Below, one piece after another: positions 1 to 9,323 of a DNA stretch of 64,000 nucleotides; position 1 is the first letter of the stretch; the number at the start of each line of letters is the position of its first letter. This DNA is from Trichomonas vaginalis G3 (lineage: Eukaryota; Parabasalia; Trichomonadida; Trichomonadidae): the NCBI RefSeq assembly GCF_026262505.1, contig NC_067206.1, forward strand, positions 29,217,896 to 29,281,895. The letters run 5' to 3'. A program made the translations under genes and the position numbers. The notes under the pieces are model-generated. The model saw only the letters and a program-made list of their open reading frames with translations, searched no databases and was not told the origin of the DNA.

Positions 1-137
1 TGTTTGTTGTCGTAAACGCTCAAACTAACTTTACCCTTTCTCCCTCGTATCTGATAGAATGTATTTTCACGAGGAACAAAGAACAAATTCTTGAACTCAT
101 GACCGTTGTAGTTTGTTATCTCAATAGTTTTCGTCAT
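1..137 (-). CDS. Small gene in outer left terminal repeat (partial at window edge)
   Basis: The start codon is at 135-137, and the frame runs off the left edge of the window. It is the mirror copy of the gene at 42766-43092 in the right terminal repeat, starting MTKTIEITNYNG. Function is unknown. Confidence 0.8.
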   Translation of the reverse strand, partial: MTKTIEITNYNGHEFKNLFFVPRENTFYQIRGRKGKVSLSVYDNK

Positions 138-236
138 TTATATAAAAATAAAATAAAAAATAAAATAAAAAATAAACTTAAAAATTAATGATATCACCAC
201 CCTCACACGTATGAAAACATAGCACAAAAATAGATT

Positions 237-289
237 TAGGTGAAGTGGTGAGATCTCACCTCTTTTTTCACCTCTTTTTTCACCCTGTT
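237..289. promoter_or_regulatory. AGGTGA/TCACCT cluster, outer left repeat
   Basis: GTGAGATCTCAC forms a 12-bp palindrome, followed by TTTTTTCACCTCTTTTTTCA, so TCACC recurs at about one helical turn. It lies at the 3' end of the first internal gene; an operator or transcript-end role is inferred. Confidence 0.6.
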
Positions 290-293
290 GAAT

Positions 294-821
294 TCATTGC
301 TTTATAACTCTCTTCCTTGGTTTCTTTTTAGTTGCTTTCTTCACGTCTGTCTCCAACTTGACTGTCTTTCTTCTTCGGCCGTAATGATACCAGTTACTTC
401 CACCAGTCAATGGGTCAAATGGTCGTTCATAAGGGTTTCCATACATTCCATAAGGCCCATACGGAAGAACTACTGGTGGAGAAGAAACATTTTCTTTAGT
501 TCCATCGACTCTATTTAAATGCATTGTTTCACCTTTCATCTGGTCATTAAAGTCTTTTGCGTGTTTTGCAAACTCATCGTCCTTTCCTAAAGCATTTTCT
601 GACTCAGTCGCAACCAAATTGGATGCTTTATTTATGAGCCCTATTTTATTTAATCTTAACTTCTTTGCAACCCAGCCTCCAATCTTCCCTTTATTTGCAT
701 CTAATGTCTTCGAAACCCTTCCTCCACTCATTTTATTTACTGCGTCATAAGCTCCAAGTGCTTTTGCTCCAAATGCTAATGCTTTTGTTCCCATTGCGCC
801 TAAAGCTGCCCAAGCTACCAT
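294..821 (-). CDS. Small basic Polinton protein, 175 aa, possible minor virion protein
   Basis: The open frame has an Ala/Gly-rich, hydrophobic N-terminus (residues 1-35) and a strongly basic tail ending KKKPRKRVIKQ, with a Tyr/Gly/Pro-rich stretch around residues 120-150. A hydrophobic or amphipathic head with a basic tail recalls adenovirus pVI-like minor proteins, but this is only an analogy and no family was recognised. It is the first internal gene after the left terminal repeat and abuts the 74-aa gene. The inner homologue is at 29513-30042. Confidence 0.7.
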   Translation of the reverse strand: MVAWAALGAMGTKALAFGAKALGAYDAVNKMSGGRVSKTLDANKGKIGGWVAKKLRLNKIGLINKASNLVATESENALGKDDEFAKHAKDFNDQMKGETMHLNRVDGTKENVSSPPVVLPYGPYGMYGNPYERPFDPLTGGSNWYHYGRRRKTVKLETDVKKATKKKPRKRVIKQ

Positions 822-1046
822 TTACACCATATTAAAATCATCTCTCTTCAATATTATCTCATAAAAGTTCTCGTTACTGGAGAAAGTCAATGAAACATAA
901 GCGTTCTCACGGGCTTCGCCCTCACCGCTTTGCGGTCTATCTAACTTCTTTCTTATCTCATCTATTCGCTTCAAAATGTCTGAACAATTGCTAACATCTT
1001 CTACAACAGTTATTTCATCATGAATAACCTTCAAGAACAAGCTCAT
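822..1046 (-). CDS. Small Polinton protein of unknown function, 74 aa
   Basis: This short frame abuts its neighbours on both sides with no spacer, so the three genes read as one transcription unit. Part of its coding sequence (about 914-945) is a GC-rich pair of small palindromes, encoding RPQSGEGEAR, that looks like an in-frame insertion. The inner element has the same insertion at the same site. No family was recognised. Confidence 0.65.
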   Translation of the reverse strand: MSLFLKVIHDEITVVEDVSNCSDILKRIDEIRKKLDRPQSGEGEARENAYVSLTFSSNENFYEIILKRDDFNMV

Positions 1047-1928
1047 TTAATATGCTATTAAAATCATCTCAATAATGAGTCCATCCTTTCCGTCTTTGGA
1101 TAGCACAACATTTTTCATTGAAGAAGGTTCAACAAGTCTTATGTTAAACTTACTGACAAAGTTTGTTATACTATAATGCTTCGGCGGCGAATACATGTAG
1201 TTTGAAAGACATAATATAGATTCTTCAGCAAATTCACTCATACTGGATTTTATAACAATGTTCTCACGAGACCAAATACCACCAATTGACAATCTTGTAA
1301 GCAATCCTGCTGAACCTTCTACTGTAAACGTCGATGGTAACATTCCACGAAGGTCATCTATTGACATCTTTGAGTCACTGTATTTAAATATTTTCTTAAA
1401 GCAATCGTCATTATCTAACCATGCAATAGCTTTGAAGTTTTCATTCGAATATACATCTGCTTCATTAAATGTAAAACCTGACTTCTTTGCAGAGATGACT
1501 TTAAAATCTATTGAGTTTGTTTCAAAATTATATGCTATGGTAACTTCTGAAGGTAATGGATGTCCTTCCGCAGTCAGTTGTTCTCTCACTACCGTTTGAA
1601 GCTTTGTATTAAAAACTTTCATGTCATCTCCTGTATCTAAGTTCACATACACAGCAACAGGGAAACTATCTTGCTTCTTTGTTTCATCATTATATCTCAA
1701 AACATTAAAGTTCTTCAATAATATTGTTCTTCCTGCTGGAATACTTCGAACCTGTCTTATTTCAATAGCTTTCTCACCTCCTACATACTCTACCCAGTGT
1801 CTTAGATATTCATAAGTATACTGACTTTCTTGAATTTTGGTTGGTTTCATCATAACATGTTCATAGTATATATTTATACTCTTGTCAGTTAGACTCGGTG
1901 CTATGTTCTGAATATTTCTGACTTGCAT
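1047..1928 (-). CDS. Polinton structural-type protein, 293 aa
   Basis: The start at 1926-1928 (MQVRNIQNIAP) is preferred over an upstream extension because that extension would overlap the divergent ATPase gene and is not kept in the inner copy. The sequence looks beta-rich, with no membrane segment. Its size and place beside the ATPase suggest a minor capsid component, but no family motif supports that firmly. The inner homologue is at 28404-29286. Confidence 0.65.
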   Translation of the reverse strand: MQVRNIQNIAPSLTDKSINIYYEHVMMKPTKIQESQYTYEYLRHWVEYVGGEKAIEIRQVRSIPAGRTILLKNFNVLRYNDETKKQDSFPVAVYVNLDTGDDMKVFNTKLQTVVREQLTAEGHPLPSEVTIAYNFETNSIDFKVISAKKSGFTFNEADVYSNENFKAIAWLDNDDCFKKIFKYSDSKMSIDDLRGMLPSTFTVEGSAGLLTRLSIGGIWSRENIVIKSSMSEFAEESILCLSNYMYSPPKHYSITNFVSKFNIRLVEPSSMKNVVLSKDGKDGLIIEMILIAY

Positions 1929-1944
1929 TTTTAATGGAGATAAA
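1929..1944. promoter_or_regulatory. 16-bp divergent promoter between structural gene and ATPase (outer)
   Basis: Only 16 bp separate the two start codons. The spacer reads TTTTAATGGAGATAAA on the ATPase strand. A very similar spacer lies between fibre and penton-like genes (4888-4904). That the shared motif is the promoter for both directions is an inference. Confidence 0.5.
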
Positions 1945-2829
1945 ATGAAGCATTTAATACATGACGTAGATGAAGACATGAATGAAAGCAGTGAAAAGCT
2001 CAACAGTTCTCTCATTCTTCCTTTCAGCAAAGATTATGAATTCTGTTCAAATGGTGTGTATTTCTATTGTGGAAAGATGGGTTCAGGTAAGACATTTAAC
2101 CTCATTCGTCATATACTCATAACAGAACGTTTAGGAAATGACTCATATTATGACCAAATCATTATATCAGCAACTTCAGACTCTATGGACTCAACAGCGA
2201 AAACATTTATGTCAAAAGTTCAAGCCTCTGTCGTTAAAGTTCCAGACAGTGAGCTCATTGAATTTCTTCAACGTTACATTCGACGTAAGAGAAATATTAT
2301 GCCATCGTGAGTTCATACAGTCAGGAATGCAAAAGACTTCTGAGGAGATGGAAAGAATTATTGACAAACACCACTTACGTCAATACTCAGGAGTTTACGA
2401 TATGAAACGACTTACAAACTACATTCTGTCAAAACTTTCAAAATACCCCTTCAAAAAATATCCATCAAACACTTTATTAGTTTGTGACGATTTCGCTGGT
2501 AAAGGTTTAGTGTCAAACCAGACTCACCATTAGCTAACATCATTACTAAAGTCAGACATTACCACTTAACTGTAGCAATACTTATGCAAACATGGAGGTT
2601 TTTAGCTTTAAACATAAAACGTCTCATAACTGACTTCGTTATCTTTCAAGGTTTCTCACGTTATGATATTGAACTCATTTGGAAACAGTCAGGTATAACA
2701 TTACCTTTTAAAGAAATTTGGGAAGCATATAAGTCTCTCATCTCTCCTCGTTCATACCTTGAGATTCATATCATGACTAATACCATTAAAGTCAAAAATA
2801 TTCCATGGGAACAACCAACATTGTTTTAA
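1945..2829 (+). pseudogene. Packaging ATPase (FtsK/HerA, A32-like) of outer Polinton, broken
   Basis: A Walker A motif GKMGSGKT lies about 35 residues into the part, and a Walker B-type LLVCDD occurs further on. In Polintons this ATPase is thought to pump the element's DNA into the capsid. It is divergent from the 293-aa structural gene. The part is broken. The inner homologue lies at 27504-28387. Confidence 0.8.
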
Positions 2830-3225
2830 AGCTTAACCTTCAATTGACTGATGGTAAACAAATTCCATGCATCTCTGTCGACATTTCTGTTAATATTTTT
2901 GCTGTCATTCATATCATCCACTTCCCCATCCGTTAGCTTTTGAGGATATGCGTTAGAATAGCTGTTCTTAAATGAAGGCTTTTCACCTTTGAGAGCATAA
3001 ACTCTATAACTTTCTGCATACTTTATGTTTGAACCTCCTGAGCCATCATTGACATAAATTTTTATAGGCTTCCACCCTTTGTTCATGTTCCTGCTTCTTC
3101 CTTAGCTCTTTTGTTCAGTAGTTCTACATCTTTATACACAGCTCCTGTCTCAGTGAATTCAACAATATTTTCATTCGTTAGCTTTACATTCAAACCCTTG
3201 TCGAGTATATTGTCATTTCATACAT
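2826..3225 (-). pseudogene. Polinton gene of unknown function, broken (outer)
   Basis: The part begins MYEM (start 3223-3225) and contains MNKGWKPIKIYVNDGSGGSN. It runs convergently into the end of the ATPase gene and is divergent from the 204-aa gene, 25 bp away. The inner homologue is at 27106-27510. No family was recognised. Confidence 0.55.
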
Positions 3226-3250
3226 ATAAAAGGTTTTTATTCTATATGAA

Positions 3251-3865
3251 ATGAGAATCAAATCCATCTTAGCTGGTGCTGTTAATGTTCCAATTGAACC
3301 AACATCAAATGTTGACTCACGAACGACAAACAATATTGTCATAAAGAACTATAGTTCAGAATGTTTGAAAGAAAAAGAACCAGAACTTAAGTCGGTGAAT
3401 TTAAACACAGCTTCAAACGCTAACGCTACATCAGATGTTAAGTTAGAGTATCCACCACTGGACCAAGTTCTTTCAAGAGAAGCCAACGACAACCCTTACA
3501 CAAATGTTCAAACAAATCCTTCAGATAACGTAGACCATTACCTTCTTCAGTTATACCAAACAATTTTACTCAAAGACGATAAGAAGCTTTTGGTAAATCT
3601 TATAAGCAAGAACCAAATAATTCTAACAAAGGAGGATTTAGAAAATGTTATATCACGAATAACAGGGAAACAATGTGTCATTGACTATCTCGACCCTGAA
3701 ATCGAATGCTGTGGTCAAACTCCACTATTCATGAAAATAGGTAACATCCGCATCATTGAAACACCAGGAACTACAGGAGTTGAGTTTAAGTATAAATATT
3801 CGAACGAGTATACAAAACTATCTACTTACTATAAGCTTTGTTTGAAATATGTTTTAGTAAATTAA
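3251..3865 (+). CDS. Polinton protein of unknown function, 204 aa
   Basis: The open frame has a low-complexity polar first half rich in Asn/Ser/Glu and a compact second half (about residues 90-204). It has no membrane segment. The inner copy (26466-27080) differs at only a few residues, so it was under constraint until recently. A GC-rich insertion follows its stop codon in this copy only. Confidence 0.7.
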   Translation: MRIKSILAGAVNVPIEPTSNVDSRTTNNIVIKNYSSECLKEKEPELKSVNLNTASNANATSDVKLEYPPLDQVLSREANDNPYTNVQTNPSDNVDHYLLQLYQTILLKDDKKLLVNLISKNQIILTKEDLENVISRITGKQCVIDYLDPEIECCGQTPLFMKIGNIRIIETPGTTGVEFKYKYSNEYTKLSTYYKLCLKYVLVN

Positions 3866-3874
3866 AGCAGTCAG

Positions 3875-3934
3875 GACCTTCGGTCTTGGCGCTTTGCGCC
3901 GTCAGTCAAAAAAAATTTCAAGTTAGCAATTTGT
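3875..3934. repeat. GC-rich double palindrome insertion, present in outer only
   Basis: Two small palindromes, GACCTTCGGTC and GGCGCTTTGCGCC, sit side by side. In the inner element the flanking sequences (ending ATTAAAGCA and beginning ATTTGTAATATC) are contiguous, so about 60 bp is extra here. The short flanking match AGCA could be a duplication. It changes the last codons of the convergent 80-aa gene. Confidence 0.7.
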
Positions 3935-4160
3935 AATATCTATCCAAAACTTCTTCAACACTATTGAACTCATCTTCATAATGCAAACCTAATCTTATTG
4001 ACTTGGTGCAGTTTTCACTAACACAATATTTTTCTGTTCTCTTGACTGACATAACTAACTCATTTGTTTCATCAAACAGCAACAACCAAAGTTCATGACC
4101 TAATACATAACATTCATACTTTATATTTTTAGCTCTGAGTTCTCTTGTAAGCTGTTGCAT
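3918..4160 (-). CDS. Small Polinton protein, 80 aa, unknown function
   Basis: This short open frame, starting MQQLTRELRAKN, overlaps the 3' end of the penton-like gene in another frame, so translation is probably coupled. The Cys residues are in CVSENCTKS. The homologue at 26230-26469 keeps the same overlap. No family was recognised. Confidence 0.65.
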   Translation of the reverse strand: MQQLTRELRAKNIKYECYVLGHELWLLLFDETNELVMSVKRTEKYCVSENCTKSIRLGLHYEDEFNSVEEVLDRYYKLLT

Positions 4161-4887
4161 TTAATATTTTCTAAAAAGTCAACTTCAACAGTCATTCGCA
4201 CTGGTGCCTTCAGTTCTACAGGCTCTCCTTGAAAGTCAACAAGTCTGAATTGCATGTCTTTCAAATTATGAGGACACATGCGAACCCATTTACCTAAATG
4301 AGTTGCTATGACAGGAACATTTGGAATGAACATTGAATTGACTGCATAACAGAAAGACTTATATTCTACTGAACCTTTACTATTAACTCCTGAAATACCT
4401 GTGACATTAGCTATTTTTGACTCAATGTACAAACAGTTGCCATAACATACGTATGGAACAGATTTCATCTCAATCGTTTTGTCAACACTTTTCAAAGGAA
4501 ATGTCATATGGTATGCACCCAAAAGAAGTTGTACTCTATGACTCATTCTTGGTATCTTAAACTCTTTCTCGCTGCTGAACTTCAATGTTCCCTCAGAAGA
4601 GAGTTCGACATCTATGTTGTCAATAGTTTCTTCATTTATGAGAGTATTTATGACTCCAGCAATTTTATCTATTCTATATACCCAGCTCTGTTAGGAAATG
4701 TTATAACACTTCTTTTGTCATCTATTTCAATCTCTATGAAATCTGTTTCATCTGTTATGACAAAAGTTGCGATAGTATTGAAGTCAACAACTCTGAAAGC
4801 AAGCGCTTCATTCTGAAGACCTAAGTTTGTTTGTAGTTTTACTATTCCGTATTCATTCGGGTCTGTACTTTGTAAATAGAACAACAT
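4121..4887 (-). pseudogene. Penton-like or minor capsid candidate (outer), broken
   Basis: The start is MLFYLQSTDPNEYG at 4885-4887, 17 bp from the divergent fibre gene. The family carries a C-terminal-half motif NCLYIESKI that resembles the DCLYIEAQL of the 285-aa protein at 38751-39608, suggesting related beta-fold virion proteins. Pairing with the fibre gene would suit a penton base or vertex protein, which is an inference. The part is broken; the inner copy at 25493-26269 is open. Confidence 0.6.
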
Positions 4888-4904
4888 TTTATTCTCATTA
4901 AAAT
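4888..4904. promoter_or_regulatory. 17-bp divergent promoter between penton-like and fibre genes (outer)
   Basis: The spacer between the two start codons contains ATTTTAATGAGAATAAA on the minus strand, close to the ATPase-side spacer at 1929-1944. The same 17 bp stand at 25476-25492 in the inner element. Confidence 0.5.
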
Positions 4905-7542
4905 ATGACTATTGCTGCATATGCGTATGAAACAAATGAAGCAAGAAGAGCACATGAACTAGTAAACGAAAACTCAACTTTAACCATTGAATGCAATGAT
5001 TTAGTCATTGACGATGGAAAAACTAAAAAAGTCATTGATTTCGATACTTTTAACACTTATGACCCATTCATTACAACAAGCAAGGTTCCCATCATAAATG
5101 ATGGAACGGTGCAATATATAAATTCTACAGTAGATGCCTCATTAGTGAAAGTATTAAATGTTCTCATTGAATTGTTAAAGAGCTTTCGATTTGACGACAA
5201 CATTAAATGCCTAAAGAATTTAGTCATGAATGAGAAACAAATTCTCGGCGTTGCTGGTAGCAGTAATGATGTACACCTTATGACATTAGAATATTATAAC
5301 GAACATAAAGATGAACTGAAAGGAGAGAAGGGTGACACTGGACCACAAGGAATACAAGGAATACAAGGACCTCAAGGCGAAAACGGTTTGGATGGTGAAG
5401 ATGGAAAGGATGGAAAAAACTGCTAAATCATGGATATGGAACCTTATAAATACTGGTTTAACAGCTGCTTCATATGGAGTTCTTCAATACCAAATCGGAA
5501 AGATATGGGCAGTACTTGGTGAAGAAGTTTTAGATGACGTTAAAAATGCTTTGAACTTCATTTCAAATGGTTCGGATACTATTAAAACTTTATCTGGTTG
5601 GATGCAAGAAACAAGGAGTCAAATAGATACTGTAAGACGTATAGCAAACAATGCACGTACGGGATTGGATACTTTACGAGAAGCACAAAATACACTAAAG
5701 GAAGCAAATGATATTCTTGGCTCAGTATCAGACATGCATGAAGATTGGCTTAAAGGTATTGACAAATCTTTTAAAAAAATCACAGTCAGTCTATTGCTGA
5801 CTACAAGAAAAGTATAGATTTTTTACATAGTGCTATGGACGTACATGATGGAAGCATAAGGAACTTGCTTAATGCTAACAATAACTTACCAGGAACTATT
5901 AAAGCATTTATAAAGTCCTTTGTAAAACCTGGTGCTCTAACATTTAGGTCTTTGAGAGCAAGAGCATTGAAGTCAAGAGATGCAGAAACTCCAACAGAAC
6001 CTACAGAAGGAACTGAAACAACAGAAACTCCAGAAGAACCACCAAAACCAACAGCTAATGAAATATTGTTCGAATATTTTCCAAGGTACTCTGTTCTCAT
6101 TGCATACATTCAAGAAATACTTAAGAAAGCAGACTTGACTTTAGGAGATGATGAAAGTTCTGTATATCTTTCGTTCCAGTTTCAAATAGCAGAACTTTTG
6201 AGACAGATATGCTTAATGTATGACAACATCTCTGATTTCACAAGATATGATGACGACCATGACCCCGAACACGGTGAAGAAGAAGTTTTACAAACATCCA
6301 TTAAGACAGGAAAGGTTTTAACTCAAAGTCTCATTATTGACACCAAAGATGGCGAAGTGGACGTTCTTCAAGAGCTGAAGAAAAATACTTCTTCGGGAGG
6401 TGGTGGTAGGCATGAACTTGAAATAAATGAGATAGAAGAGAAATTAGCCGAAAAAGCAGATAAAAACCATGTTCATTATATAAGTTCAGACGAACAGATT
6501 ATAACGGACTACCATGGATATTTAACACAGGATGAACAAATAAGCACTGAAGATGTTAATGAAAGAAGATATAAATTCATTCGTGCTAAAAGGTTATGAC
6601 ATACGTTGTACTGTACAGTATGACACAGGTAAAGCACCAGAAGCATTTGGTTATAACGATGAAATTTATGCCTCTAGTTTCTTTGTTAACGGTGTATTAG
6701 TTGAACCAAGATTTACATTGAGAGTTAAGGCAAAAATAACTTTTGAAGATGCTATTAAAAGTAAAGCTGACAAAGATGAACTTGACGCAACGAACAAAGT
6801 TTTGAAATCTCATAAACACAATATCTCCGATATAAATGAACTTCAAGCTACATTAAATAGTAAAGCTGACAAGAACCATACACATAAATCCTTCACTACT
6901 GTTAGAGCAGACGACATAATATTGAACTATGATTTGGGTTCAAGTGCACCTTTAGAGAATCCGAGTACAAGCGTAAAAGATACACTAAACAATTTAGATA
7001 ACAGATGTATGAACATTGAAGGTCATGCCAGAAACTTTGAAGCATATGAACTACCAGCAATGTTAGATAAGAAAGCTGACAAAACAGAGTTTCAAACATT
7101 AAAGACTGAAATACTTCAAACCATATATCCTGTTGGTTCTATTTATACGTCAATGAATTCAACAAATCCAGCAACAGTTTTAGGTTTTGGTACGTGGAAG
7201 CAGATTGTAGATAAATTCTTATACTGTGCTAGATATTCAAAGCAAACATGAGGTTCGAAGAAAATTAAAGAAGCAAACTTACCCCCACACACTCATACAG
7301 GAACGACAAACTTTTCTGGTGGCCATAGCCACTCATTAAGAGACCACCCATTATACAACTCAGAGTATGAAGCTGGCAATGACGTTTTATCTCCATCTTA
7401 TAACAATTCAGCAAAAAAGATTTTTCGACCAACTGAACCAGGAGGAAATCATGTTCATACTTTCACAACAAATCCAACAGGCTCGGGTGCAGATTATATG
7501 CCACCATTTGTGACTGTATTCGCATGGTACCGCGTTCATTGA
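4905..7542 (+). pseudogene. Phage-type fibre gene with collagen-like segment (outer), broken
   Basis: The N-terminal part begins MTIAAYAYE and holds one copy of a repeat that occurs several times in the inner fibre. About 140 residues in lies a collagen-like run of Gly-X-Y triplets (GPQGIQGIQGPQGENG). The later part carries KADKNHTH-type repeats, a YPVGSIYTSMNSTNP block and a His-rich NLPPHTHTG-type collar ending with WYRVH. This is the architecture of bacteriophage tail-fibre or receptor-recognition proteins. The C-terminal half matches the inner fibre closely and the N-terminal half does not. The part is broken. Confidence 0.8.
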
Positions 7543-7582
7543 ACGCGCTTGAGCCTAGAATAAAATCTTTAACTTTACATAA

Positions 7583-8312
7583 ATGAGCTTGAAAGAAGTA
7601 TTCGAACAACATCCATGGAGGTCATTTAAGAAGTTCAATGAAGCTGCAAAGAGTTGAGGATTTACTAACAGAGCTGAAGTGAAAAGGTTCTTTGACAAAA
7701 ATGTTGTACATCAAACAAAAATAAACCCTTACGACTACTTTTTACCAATTTACTCCACGCTCCTGACGCATACCAATTTGACACTCTCATTCAAAGCAGA
7801 AAAGGAGGACATAAACCATTCCTCATCTTCATTAATGTTAACACTCGCAAAGCATATGCATATCCAATGAGGAATAAAGGAACTCATGAAGTTTTAAGAG
7901 TTTTGCAGACGTTCGTGGCAGAACATCATCCCACTTCATTAACTTCAGACCAAGACGGTGCATACCTCAGCAATGAAATCACAGAATTTCTCATTAAGCA
8001 TAACATAACTCACTACACTACTGAAGACCATAACCATAACATACTCGGCATCATAAACCGCTTCATAAGAACGCTCAGAGATTTAAACCAAGAGCGAGAC
8101 TTTACCGAAGAAACAATGAAACACTTTCTCGAAGTATATAATTCCTCAACACATTCTACAACAGGACATACACCAAATTCAATGACACAACAACAAGAAG
8201 AAAAGTATATACAAAAGAAACGAAGCCAAACACAAAATATCGGAAATTCAACACAATTTACACTCATTCCTGGTACAAAAGTTCGTGTAGTTCTTGACGA
8301 CAAACCGTTGAC
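7583..8312 (+). pseudogene. Integrase (rve type), 5' part, outer Polinton; split by inner element
   Basis: The part starts MSLKEVFEQHPW just downstream of the fibre gene and shows the retrovirus-like integrase core, with LTSDQD and a later region typical of Polinton c-integrases. The inner Polinton has inserted at 8312, and the remainder lies at 30701-31060. It is also otherwise broken. Confidence 0.85.
8308..8312. repeat. Target-site duplication, left copy (TTGAC)
   Basis: TTGAC immediately precedes the inner element tip and recurs immediately after the other tip. The flanks on both sides belong to the outer integrase gene: the undisturbed homologue in the inner element has this sequence once, within the segment 21711-21730. 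Duplications of 5-6 bp are usual for Polintons. Confidence 0.93.
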
Positions 8313-8323
8313 AGTTAATATGG

Positions 8324-8368
8324 TTAAGTTGGGTACTGTGGCACTGCGCGCCTCCGTACACCACTTAA
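8324..8368. other. Terminal hairpin, inner element left end
   Basis: A 13-bp stem (8324-8336 with 8356-8368, two mismatches) surrounds a 19-nt loop that carries GGCACTGCG. It starts 11 nt from the tip. The same structure occurs at the other inner end and, with a different stem sequence, at the outer end. Confidence 0.75.
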
Positions 8369-8536
8369 CGGTTTTGACACTTTACGAAACCGGTAACGTA
8401 TATTTTACAACACAAACGACAACACTAACTTAACCTTAAATATTTACAAAGCCACCAACCACTTCACTAACGAACTCACTAATGTAAAAAATAAACGTTC
8501 TCACTATCGTTCTCACTAACGACTTCACTAATGTTC

Positions 8537-8821
8537 TCATAAATTTTCCTCAATATCTTCATCATCAGTGTTAACCCTATTGTAGTCATACTTGAAGCCA
8601 TAAACTTTCTCTAACTTCTTAACGTACAATTTACATAACTTACCTTCGTCATCGTATGGTTTAATGATATAACTATTTCTATCTTTATACACAGTCAATG
8701 AAAAGTCAACTGGTCTCGGATGTATTTGAAAGAACATGTTATGCTCAGGAAGGAAGAATAAATGTTTAAATGTATGTTTGTTATACTGTGGAATTCGAAT
8801 GAGTTGCTTTTGTTCTGTCAT
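8537..8821 (-). CDS. Small gene in inner left terminal repeat, 94 aa
   Basis: The open frame MTEQKQLIRIPQYNKHTF ends in an acidic tail (NTDDEDIEENL). The copy at 30192-30476 is identical in predicted protein. It is homologous to the outer terminal-repeat gene (shared HxFKxLFFxPExNxFxQI pattern) but far more diverged than the core genes. Function is unknown; being duplicated at both ends suggests a role tied to the termini or simply dosage. Confidence 0.8.
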   Translation of the reverse strand: MTEQKQLIRIPQYNKHTFKHLFFLPEHNMFFQIHPRPVDFSLTVYKDRNSYIIKPYDDEGKLCKLYVKKLEKVYGFKYDYNRVNTDDEDIEENL

Positions 8822-8923
8822 TTACATCCAAATAAAAATTTTCAGTAAAAATAAAAAATAAACTTAAAAATTAATGATATCACCACCCTCACACGTATGA
8901 AAACATAGCACAAAAATAAATTT

Positions 8924-8972
8924 AGGTGAAGTGGTGAGATCTCACCTGTTTTTTCACCTCTTTTTTCACCCT
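8924..8972. promoter_or_regulatory. AGGTGA/TCACCT cluster, inner left repeat
   Basis: Same layout as at 237-289, between the terminal-repeat gene and the first internal gene. Confidence 0.6.
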
Positions 8973-8987
8973 GTTGAATTCATTGCT

Positions 8988-9224
8988 TTATAACTCTCTT
9001 CCTTTCTCCAACTCTTCTAACTTCTTCTTAAGTTCAGCAATGTTGTCCTCATGAAGTTTAATCTTCCTTAATATACCTTCTCTATCTAATGGTTGCTTTA
9101 TCTTTCTAAACTGAACTCTACCATCCTTCATAGTATGAATGTAAAAACCTTCTGGAATAGTTCCTGATTTAATGTATTCTACCAAAAACTTTTGTTTCAT
9201 TGCTTCAGTGACTTTATTTGTCAT
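8988..9224 (-). CDS. Small coiled-coil Polinton protein, about 78 aa (inner)
   Basis: The ATG at 9222-9224 is preferred over the upstream TTG. The protein is Lys/Glu-rich with a C-terminal coiled coil (HEDNIAELKKKLEELEKG). Its last codons are inside the terminal repeat. The outer element keeps only its C-terminal portion next to the Pro-rich membrane gene (within 42000-42609). Confidence 0.6.
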   Translation of the reverse strand: MTNKVTEAMKQKFLVEYIKSGTIPEGFYIHTMKDGRVQFRKIKQPLDREGILRKIKLHEDNIAELKKKLEELEKGREL

Positions 9225-9323
9225 TTCAATCAAATAAAAATTTTAATATTAAATAAAAATAACGTTATTTTTTCAGTAAGGAAACGCAGGAGTTTTACGA
9301 TTTATTTGAGGAGTAGGTTCTGG

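Larger units (their letters stand above)
1..317. repeat. Outer Polinton left terminal inverted repeat (inner part only)
   Basis: This segment is the reverse complement of the inner part of 42594-43319. The window begins inside the repeat-borne gene, so the tip and hairpin of this end are not visible. The remaining 0.4 kb must lie to the left. Confidence 0.85.
8313..9004. repeat. Inner Polinton left terminal inverted repeat
   Basis: This stretch is the reverse complement of 30018-30700. It holds the tip, a terminal hairpin, sub-terminal 12-bp iterons rich in TCACTAA, a complete 94-aa gene and an AGGTGA/TCACCT cluster. Similarity stops inside the last codons of the first internal gene, so the end of that gene lies within the repeat. 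Confidence 0.88.

Noticed and set aside
1945-2030. Upstream extension of the 293-aa structural gene (also 28335-28403 in the inner copy)
   Set aside because: It would overlap the divergent ATPase gene on the opposite strand. The MQVRN start leaves the conserved 16-bp spacer.
5801-6109. Ser/Gly/Val-rich minus-strand frame inside the fibre region
   Set aside because: It is the antisense of a Thr/Pro/Glu-rich part of the fibre gene, with no start context.
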